Of a DNA stretch of 26,068 nt, positions 21,009 to 26,068 are shown in pieces. This DNA comes from BS750m-G77 sp043797735 (GTDB taxonomy: Bacteria > Omnitrophota > Gorgyraeia > Gygaellales > Profunditerraquicolaceae), in NCBI GenBank assembly GCA_043797735.1, contig JAZDPH010000017.1, forward strand, positions 1 to 26,068, read 5' to 3'. The position numbers were made by a program, and so were the translations under genes. The first letter of the stretch is position 1. Each line of letters opens with the position of its first letter. A model generated the notes under the pieces. The model did no database searches. It saw nothing but the letters and a program-made list of their open reading frames with translations, and was not told the DNA's origin.

Positions 21009-21377
21009 CTAAATCACCTCCGGCGCCAACGATATAATCTTGGTAAAGTTTTTATCCCTGAGCTCTCTTGCTACCGGCCCGAAGACGCGTGTTCCGCGAG
21101 GGTTAAATTGGTTATCTATAAATACTACGGCATTGCGGTCAAACTTTAAATAAGATCCGTCGGGCCGCCGGATCGGCTTTCTTGTCCTTACCACCACCGC
21201 CATGGCTACCTCCCCCTTCTTGACCACCGCCCCGGCAGAGGACTCTTTTATGTTGACGTTAATTATATCGCCAATATTAGCGGAACTTTTGCCTTTGGCG
21301 TACAAGACACCAATCATGGCAACACGCTTGGCGCCGGTATTATCCGCTACATCTAAAATGCTACGCAGCTGAATCAT
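21009..21377 (-). CDS. rplN: 50S ribosomal protein L14
   Basis: The 122-residue protein starts MIQLRSILDVADNTGAKRVA and contains GDIINVNIKES, VVRTRKPIRRPDGSYLKFD and NQFNPRGTRVFGPVARELRD, all diagnostic of L14. Its ATG lies inside the end of rpsQ (17-base overlap). Confidence 0.98.
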   Translation of the reverse strand: MIQLRSILDVADNTGAKRVAMIGVLYAKGKSSANIGDIINVNIKESSAGAVVKKGEVAMAVVVRTRKPIRRPDGSYLKFDRNAVVFIDNQFNPRGTRVFGPVARELRDKNFTKIISLAPEVI

Positions 21378-21651
21378 TAGTATCCTCTTTTACCTGGACA
21401 TAACTAGGGGCCTTCTTTACCAAAACTTTGAGCCGATAACGTTTATCCTTTGATAGAGGCCGGGTTTCGATTATGCGCACTCTATCGCCGATTTTGGCGG
21501 TATTCTTTTCGTCATGCGCCTTAAATCTACTGCGCCTCTTCATAATCTTACCATATTTAGGATGCTTGCGCATCCTCGTCACGCTGACGATAATGGTCTT
21601 TTGCATCTTATCGCTTACTACAATGCCTTCGTATTCTTTTCTTTTGCTCAT
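21361..21651 (-). CDS. rpsQ: 30S ribosomal protein S17
   Basis: From ATG 21649-21651 (MSKRKEYEGIVVSDKMQKTI) it has 96 residues. The OB-fold core VSVTRMRKHPKYGKIMKRRS, KFKAHDEKN-like segment (here RFKAHDEKN), GDRVRIIETRPLSKDKRYRL identifies S17. The start is one base after the rpmC stop. An upstream in-frame start at 21696 would overlap rpmC and is not conserved. About 20 C-terminal residues past the usual end overlap rplN. Confidence 0.96.
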   Translation of the reverse strand: MSKRKEYEGIVVSDKMQKTIIVSVTRMRKHPKYGKIMKRRSRFKAHDEKNTAKIGDRVRIIETRPLSKDKRYRLKVLVKKAPSYVQVKEDTNDSAA

Positions 21652-21652
21652 C

Positions 21653-21850
21653 TTATTTGTCTTTTCTCTCCCTAAGAATAGTCTCAATGCGCGCAATATC
21701 TTTCCGCAGCTGTGAAAACCTGTGCGGTTTTTCCACTCTGCCGCCGTAACGCTGCAGGTTAAGCTTATACAGCTCCGCCTTAATCTCTTCTTCCTTCTGG
21801 AGCAGTTCCTCCCTGGAGAGGCCGCGTAATTCCTGAATCTTGATCATCAT
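21653..21850 (-). CDS. rpmC: 50S ribosomal protein L29
   Basis: The 65-residue two-helix protein MMIKIQELRGLSREELLQKE ends with RKDIARIETILRERK, the L29 signature. The ATG overlaps the rplP TGA (ATGA). A second ATG codon follows at once, so the start could be one codon later. Confidence 0.96.
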   Translation of the reverse strand: MMIKIQELRGLSREELLQKEEEIKAELYKLNLQRYGGRVEKPHRFSQLRKDIARIETILRERKDK

Positions 21851-22263
21851 TTATGAATCCTGGTAATAAATCTTGTCCGCAACGGCAATTTATAAGCCGC
21901 CAGCCTGAAACACTGCCGCGCGTACTCTTCCGGCACGCCGCCTAATTCAAACAAAATCCGGCCCCTTTTTACCACGCTTACCCAATGGTCCAGGTCGCCC
22001 TTGCCTTTGCCCATACGGACTTCAGCGGGCTTTTTGGTTATGGATTTATCCGGAAAAATCCTAATCCAAAGCTTTCCGCCCTTATGCAGCTGCCGCGCCA
22101 AGACAACCCGCACCGACTCTATCTGCGTGTTTTTAATCCAGCCGTTATCCAACGATTTTAAGCCGAATTCTCCAAACGCCAATTCAGCGCCCGTTGTGGC
22201 TACTCCACGCCTGGAGCCTTTTTGTAATTTACGGTATTTTACCCTTTTGGGCATTAAAAGCAT
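21847..22263 (-). CDS. rplP: 50S ribosomal protein L16
   Basis: From ATG 22261-22263 (MLLMPKRVKYRKLQKGSRRG) the protein has 138 residues. It contains ARQLHKGGKLWIRIFPDKSI, KPAEVRMGKGKGDLDHWVSV and the GILFELGGV-like segment (ILFELGGVPEEYARQCFRLA). The start lies 35 bases inside rpsC. A second candidate ATG three codons later (22252-22254) gives the commoner MPKRVKYRK start; both overlap rpsC. Confidence 0.95.
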   Translation of the reverse strand: MLLMPKRVKYRKLQKGSRRGVATTGAELAFGEFGLKSLDNGWIKNTQIESVRVVLARQLHKGGKLWIRIFPDKSITKKPAEVRMGKGKGDLDHWVSVVKRGRILFELGGVPEEYARQCFRLAAYKLPLRTRFITRIHK

Positions 22264-22906
22264 CTTTTGACCCCTTTTTAATAAGAATATCGCCTTTATA
22301 AATCCAAACCTTGACCCCAATGAGCCCGTAAGTCGTCAGCGCCTCGGCAAAGCCATAATCAATGTCCGCGCGAAATGTCTGCAGGGGAACCTTTCCCTGC
22401 TTATAGGTTTCTGTGCGCGACATCTCGGCGCCGTTAAGGCGGCCGGCGCAGCTGACCCTGATGCCTTGGGCGCCGGCGTTTACCGACTGCTCCATAGCGC
22501 GCTTTACCGCCCTGCGGAAGGCAATCCTCTTCTCTAACTGCATAGCGATGTTTTCCGCTACCAATTGTGACTCAATAGCCGGAACCTTTATCTCTTCAAT
22601 ATCAATAGAGATCTCTCGCTTGACGATCTTATTCAGGTCCTCGCGCAGGCGCTCTATATCCGAACCGTGCCTGCCGATGATAATGCCGGGACGCCCGCTA
22701 TATATGCGTATCTTGAGTTTTTCAGTAAGCCGTTCTATAATAATCCTTGCCACCGCCGCGGTTTTGCATTTTTCCTTAATAAATTTTCTGAGTTTATAGT
22801 CTTCAAGTATAAAGCGCCCAAAATCCCCCCGCTTTGCAAACCAGCGACTGTGCCACGTCCTTATATAACCGACCCTTAGTATAAACGGATGAACTTTTTG
22901 TCCCAT
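22229..22906 (-). CDS. rpsC: 30S ribosomal protein S3
   Basis: The 225-residue protein starts MGQKVHPFILRVGYIRTWHS. It has the KH domain with SGRPGIIIGRHGSDIERLRE (GxxG RNA-binding loop) and the C-terminal domain RRAVKRAMEQSVNAGAQGIR, then GLIGVKVWIYKGDIL. The last ~12 residues run into rplP, giving an unusually long overlap for this junction. Confidence 0.97.
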   Translation of the reverse strand: MGQKVHPFILRVGYIRTWHSRWFAKRGDFGRFILEDYKLRKFIKEKCKTAAVARIIIERLTEKLKIRIYSGRPGIIIGRHGSDIERLREDLNKIVKREISIDIEEIKVPAIESQLVAENIAMQLEKRIAFRRAVKRAMEQSVNAGAQGIRVSCAGRLNGAEMSRTETYKQGKVPLQTFRADIDYGFAEALTTYGLIGVKVWIYKGDILIKKGSKDAFNAQKGKIP

Positions 22907-22909
22907 TCT

Positions 22910-23242
22910 TTATCCTTTGATATCTAATTCTACCCTTATGTGCGAAGTTCTCTTTTTAATAGGAGCTGCCCTGCCGAAAGCGGCAGCCTTGAATCTTTTC
23001 CAGCTCGGGCCGGAATTACAAACTATTTGAGATACGTAAAGCTGCCCGGCATTGAAACCTTTAACTTTTGCATTGGCTACCGCAGAATTCAATATTTTTA
23101 TAATAAATTCTTTCGGGCGCTTGTTTAATGCCTTAAGAATACCCTGGGCGGCAACAACATCTTTCCGGCGGATAAGCGCCATTACCTGCCTGACCTTTCT
23201 AGGCGAAATCCTTAAGAATTTTCCCTCTGCCTTTGCTATCAT
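22910..23242 (-). CDS. rplV: 50S ribosomal protein L22
   Basis: The 110-residue protein has KFLRISPRKVRQVMALIRRK at the N-terminus, KILNSAVANAKVKGF in the core, the beta-hairpin region SWKRFKAAAFGRAAPIKKRT that lines the exit tunnel, and SHIRVELDIKG at the end. The 36-base gap to rpsS contains CTAACTACTAACTACC-type simple repeats. Confidence 0.97.
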   Translation of the reverse strand: MIAKAEGKFLRISPRKVRQVMALIRRKDVVAAQGILKALNKRPKEFIIKILNSAVANAKVKGFNAGQLYVSQIVCNSGPSWKRFKAAAFGRAAPIKKRTSHIRVELDIKG

Positions 23243-23278
23243 TTTATCCCCTAACTACTAACTACCATCTACTAACTA

Positions 23279-23566
23279 CTATGTTTTATCCGCCGCCTTC
23301 TTGGCCTTTACTCCGCCGTGCCTTCTGAATATGCGTGTAGGAGCAAATTCTCCAAGTTTATGCCCAACCATATTTTCCGTAACAAAAACCGGAATGTGCC
23401 TTCTTCCGTCATGCACCGCAAAAGTAAACCCGACAAACTCCGGGATAACCGTTGAGCGCCTTGACCAGGTCTTGATCGCCTGGCGGTTACTCGCGCGGCG
23501 CACGCGGTCAACCTTCTTTAAAAGCTTTTCATCGACAAACGGGCCTTTTTTTAACGAACGGGGCAT
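23279..23566 (-). CDS. rpsS: 30S ribosomal protein S19
   Basis: The 95-residue protein starts MPRSLKKGPFVDEKLLKKVD and contains IKTWSRRSTVIPEFVGFTFA, VHDGRRHIPVFVTENMVGHK and LGEFAPTRIFRRHGG, all S19 hallmarks. It follows rplB after a 144-base gap filled by an imperfect palindrome. Confidence 0.98.
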   Translation of the reverse strand: MPRSLKKGPFVDEKLLKKVDRVRRASNRQAIKTWSRRSTVIPEFVGFTFAVHDGRRHIPVFVTENMVGHKLGEFAPTRIFRRHGGVKAKKAADKT

Positions 23567-23591
23567 TTTGTTGCTCCTTGTATTAGCAAGT

Positions 23592-23704
23592 TAATGCCCA
23601 ATGACCAAATCACAATGCCAAATGAATTTCCAAATCCCAATTCCCAATTGGGACATTGGGTCATTGTGATTTTATTCGTCATTGGAATTTGGTAATTGGT
23701 CATT
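23592..23704. repeat. CAATGACCAAAT-type imperfect palindrome (rplB/rpsS junction)
   Basis: The segment repeats AATGACCAA, CACAATG, CATTGGGTCATTGTGAT and AATTGGTCATT on both strands around the 10-nt palindrome CCCAATTGGG (23643-23652). The halves can fold on each other with mismatches. It is not visibly related in sequence to the modular elements at neighbouring junctions. Confidence 0.75.
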
Positions 23705-23710
23705 TTCATG

Positions 23711-24544
23711 TTAACTGCGCCTCTTTACAATGAACTTATTAGAATACCTCTTCTTGCGCCTGGTCCTGTATCCCTTTGTAGGCATTCCCCATTTTGACAC
23801 CGGATGAGGGTTGCCCTGCCCGGATTTACCTTCGCCGCCGCCATGAGGATGGTCTACCGGGTTCATCGCCAGGCCTCTTACCGTCGGACGAATCCCGAGC
23901 CAGCGGCTCCTGCCGGCCTTGCCCAAAGATATCGTCTCATGCTCAACATTGCCAACCTGGCCAATGGTGGCATGACATTGGAGGCTTATTAATCTGACTT
24001 CTCCGGAAGGAAGTTTTATGTGCGCAAGTTCGCCCTCCTTTGCCATAATCTGCGCGCTTGATCCCGCGCTCCTTACGATTTGAGCGCCCTGCCCCTTGCT
24101 TAACTCTATATTGTGAATCGCGGTCCCTGAAGGTATATGCTTTAAAAGCAGGCAATTCCCCGTTCTTATCTCCGCGTCCTTCTGGTTGGATGAAACCACG
24201 CTATCGCCTACGTTTAAGCCTAAGGGCGCTAGAATATACCTCTTTAATTTATTTGGATACTCCAAGAGCGCAATTCTGGCAGAACGGTTAGGGTCATATT
24301 CAATAGCAATAACCTTTGCCGAAACTTCGAATAATTCCCTTTTAAAATCAATAATACGCAGCATGCGTTTATGCCCGCCGCCCTGGTGCCTGACGGTTAT
24401 GCGGCCGTGAACATTCCTGCCTCCGCTTCTCTTAAGGGGGCGGATTAACGACTTTTCCGGGCTTTTTTTGGTGATCTCCGAAAAATCACTCCCGCTCATC
24501 CATCGCCTGCCGCTGCTTGTGGGTTTGAATTTTTTTATTCCCAT
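23711..24544 (-). CDS. rplB: 50S ribosomal protein L2
   Basis: The 277-residue protein shows KSLIRPLKRSGGRNVHGRIT, VRHQGGGHKRMLRIIDFKR, AKVIAIEYDPNRSARIALLE and the peptidyl-transferase-site segment MNPVDHPHGGGEGKSGQGNP with its conserved histidine. There is no Shine-Dalgarno before the ATG, which abuts the end of a modular palindromic element. Confidence 0.98.
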   Translation of the reverse strand: MGIKKFKPTSSGRRWMSGSDFSEITKKSPEKSLIRPLKRSGGRNVHGRITVRHQGGGHKRMLRIIDFKRELFEVSAKVIAIEYDPNRSARIALLEYPNKLKRYILAPLGLNVGDSVVSSNQKDAEIRTGNCLLLKHIPSGTAIHNIELSKGQGAQIVRSAGSSAQIMAKEGELAHIKLPSGEVRLISLQCHATIGQVGNVEHETISLGKAGRSRWLGIRPTVRGLAMNPVDHPHGGGEGKSGQGNPHPVSKWGMPTKGYRTRRKKRYSNKFIVKRRS

Positions 24545-24651
24545 ATTAAGTGAGCACTTAACTTACGAACACCTGCCTGCCGGCAGGCAGGTGCCAGTTC
24601 GATTAAGTTAATGTGCGAATTTAATCCGCCAACGCTTTGTGGCGGATAAGA
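24545..24651. repeat. Modular hairpin element, copy D (rplW/rplB junction)
   Basis: The left end TGAGCACTTAACTTACG is identical to copy B. It is followed by a 22-nt perfect palindrome (24571-24592) containing CCTGCCTGCCGGCAGGCAGG, then TTAAGTTAATGTGCGAATT, aligned with TAAGTTAATGCGTGAATT of copy B, then ATCCGCCA/TGGCGGAT and GGATAAG. The CTCACTTA end of copies A and B is missing. Confidence 0.85.
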
Positions 24652-24930
24652 TTATGCTACCTCTATCTTCTGGCCCTGCCTTAACGTCACTACCGCTTTT
24701 TTAAGGTCGCTGGTCCTGCCTAATTGATGCCTTACCCTTTTTAATTTCCCCAAAGAAACAAAGGTATTAACATCCTTTACTTTTACCTTATAAATATCCT
24801 CTACCGCGCGCCTGATCTGGATTTTATTGGCGCTGTTCTCAACCAGAAAAAGGTATTTGCCCTGCGGCTCGCAAAGGGTTGTTTTCTCCGTATGAATTAA
24901 TGCCTTGATTATATCGTGAGCGCTATTCAT
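24652..24930 (-). CDS. rplW: 50S ribosomal protein L23
   Basis: The 92-residue protein contains DIIKALIHTEKTTLCEPQGK, KIQIRRAVEDIYKVKVKDVN (YLFLVENSANK before it) and a C-terminal KKAVVTLRQGQKIEV, matching L23 at the tunnel exit. The ATG overlaps the rplD stop by one base. Confidence 0.97.
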   Translation of the reverse strand: MNSAHDIIKALIHTEKTTLCEPQGKYLFLVENSANKIQIRRAVEDIYKVKVKDVNTFVSLGKLKRVRHQLGRTSDLKKAVVTLRQGQKIEVA

Positions 24931-25580
24931 TATTTAAACCTATTGCCAAGTTCAACAAGGGCGTTCTTGGTAATGATGATTTTACGATGTGCCAGAATTT
25001 CATACGCATGCGTATCCCTGGCGACATTAACATCCAGAAAACTTATGTTGCGCAAAGCCAATTTCAAATTATTATCCAACTTATCCAATAATAACAACGT
25101 GCTGGAATTTTTCTTTCTTCCCGCGGGCGCAAGGGAAAAGTTGGCAAATATCTTGGCTGCCTCTTTAGTCTTTGGTTTATCCAGCCTTAACTCCTCCAAA
25201 ACCACAAAGCCGCCTTCTTTGACTTTAAGGTTAAGGCTGGATTTTAAACTCAGGGCCTTCAATTTTTTAGGCAGCCGATAATAAAAATTTCTGGGGTGCG
25301 GGCCAAAGGTAACGCCCCCGTGGCGCCATAACGGAGAGCGGATAGAGCCGGCTCTGGCACGGCCGGTGCCCTTTTGCTTCCAAGGCTTAATGCCCCCTCC
25401 GGAAACTTCTCCTCTGGTCTTTGTGCTGGCTAAACCCTTTCTTTGTCCGGCCCGGTATGCAACAGTCGCCTGATATAAAGAATCCTTGTTAACGTGCCCG
25501 TCAAAGACCGCGCTATTCAATTTTACCGAGCCTGTCTCCTTGCCTTCGGTGTTATATATAGGTAAAGTTAATGTTTCCAT
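24930..25580 (-). CDS. rplD: 50S ribosomal protein L4
   Basis: The 216-residue protein contains GQRKGLASTKTRGEVSGGGI, KPWKQKGTGRARAGSIRSPL and WRHGGVTFGPHPRNFYYRLP (the extended loop reaching the exit tunnel), then the globular domain ending HRKIIITKNALVELGNRF. All features are standard. Confidence 0.98.
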   Translation of the reverse strand: METLTLPIYNTEGKETGSVKLNSAVFDGHVNKDSLYQATVAYRAGQRKGLASTKTRGEVSGGGIKPWKQKGTGRARAGSIRSPLWRHGGVTFGPHPRNFYYRLPKKLKALSLKSSLNLKVKEGGFVVLEELRLDKPKTKEAAKIFANFSLAPAGRKKNSSTLLLLDKLDNNLKLALRNISFLDVNVARDTHAYEILAHRKIIITKNALVELGNRFK

Positions 25581-25615
25581 ATCATCTCAAAATAATACTC
25601 TTGAAAATATTTTCT

Positions 25616-26068
25616 TTAAACACTTGTCTTTTTCTTCTTGGCCTGCCTTATTATTAAATAACTATTCTTGGCGCCCGGAACAGCTCCCTCAACCAAAAGC
25701 AGATTTTTTTCGGCATCGGCCCTGATAACCCGCAGGTTTTGTAAAGTTACTCTCTGATCCCCCATATGCCCGGGCATATGCTGCCCCTTCCATACCCTTC
25801 CCGGAGAAGTAGAGGCGCCGATTGAACCGACGCGCCGATGCGACATAGAACCATGGCTCATGGGCCCTCCGCGCCAATTCCAACGCTTCATGCCACCTTG
25901 AAACCCGCGGCCCTTTGAAGTACCGATTACGTCTACGTAATCTCCCGGTTTAAACAAATCCGCCTTTAGCTCTTCGCCGACATTATACTCTCTGGAAACA
26001 TCCTTGGGTAACTCTCTTATGAATTTACGGGGGGCAATATTTCTTTTCTTAAAATAACCCAAGAGCGG
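25616..26068 (-). CDS. rplC: 50S ribosomal protein L3, N-terminus beyond the window
   Basis: The last ~150 residues of L3 are present, including GTSKGRGFQGGMKRWNWRGG, GSIGASTSPGRVWKGQHMPG and HMGDQRVTLQNLRVIRAD. Full L3 is about 205-210 residues. The frame stays open to base 26068, reading PLLGYFKKRNIAPRKF, which matches the interior KPLLGHFKKA region of L3. A TTG at 26060-26062 is therefore an internal Leu, not a start. Confidence 0.97.
   Translation of the reverse strand, partial: PLLGYFKKRNIAPRKFIRELPKDVSREYNVGEELKADLFKPGDYVDVIGTSKGRGFQGGMKRWNWRGGPMSHGSMSHRRVGSIGASTSPGRVWKGQHMPGHMGDQRVTLQNLRVIRADAEKNLLLVEGAVPGAKNSYLIIRQAKKKKTSV

Noticed and set aside
26060..26062. TTG as start of rplC
   Set aside because: The frame continues upstream as PLLGYFKK, matching the interior of L3, so the codon is an internal Leu.

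Overview
The window is almost entirely minus-strand, so transcription runs from high to low coordinates. It looks like a bacterial chromosome, probably a metagenome-type lineage such as Omnitrophota (OP3). That assignment is inference from three things: the S10-spc-alpha ribosomal cluster running into central-metabolism genes, the absence of rpmD, and the abundance of CATTGCGAG and CCTGCCTGCCGGCAGGCAGG palindromes between genes. I cannot confirm it without a database search.

Region 1 (26068 to about 10633) is the ribosomal superoperon. In transcription order it holds rplC (cut by the window edge), rplD, rplW, rplB, rpsS, rplV, rpsC, rplP, rpmC, rpsQ, rplN, rplX, rplE, rpsN (zinc type), rpsH, rplF, rplR, rpsE, rplO, secY, adk, map, infA, rpmJ, rpsM, rpsK, rpsD, rpoA and rplQ. 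Genes are tightly packed, often with ATGA or TAATG overlaps. rpmD (L30), normally between rpsE and rplO, is missing. Several junctions are instead filled by palindromic, structured elements.

Region 2 (10483 to 2095) carries metabolism: an aspartate-type aminotransferase, a LeuC/aconitase-family large subunit, a PilT-type ATPase, the matching LeuD-family small subunit, an NAD-type isocitrate dehydrogenase, malate dehydrogenase, dihydrolipoyl dehydrogenase, octanoyltransferase LipB and a free-standing lipoyl domain. Together they suggest a partial TCA branch plus lipoyl chemistry. The pilT gene lies between the two dehydratase subunits and overlaps leuD by ATGA. No E1 or E2 catalytic genes accompany the lipoyl genes.

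Region 3 (2108 to 1) is accessory. A consensus promoter (TTGACA-N17-TATACT) drives a small excisionase-type HTH gene whose end forms an 18-bp terminator hairpin. Next comes a degenerate relative of cyanobacterial acyl-ACP reductase, then a MntA-like nucleotidyltransferase and a truncated HepT-like partner. A decayed second copy of the reductase-like 3' end and its CATTGCGAG repeat follows, and finally the first codons of another gene behind a second TTGACA-N17-TATACT promoter.

The best candidate for something undescribed is a family of modular hairpin elements at four junctions (rplW/rplB, rpsH/rplF, rpsD/rpoA, rplQ/aspC). They share end sequences but carry different hairpins, the right end supplies the upstream gene's stop codon at three of the four, and a 66-nt module shared by two copies shows compensatory base-pair changes. 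A second palindrome family (4338-4427 and 14436-14527) also shows a compensatory change.
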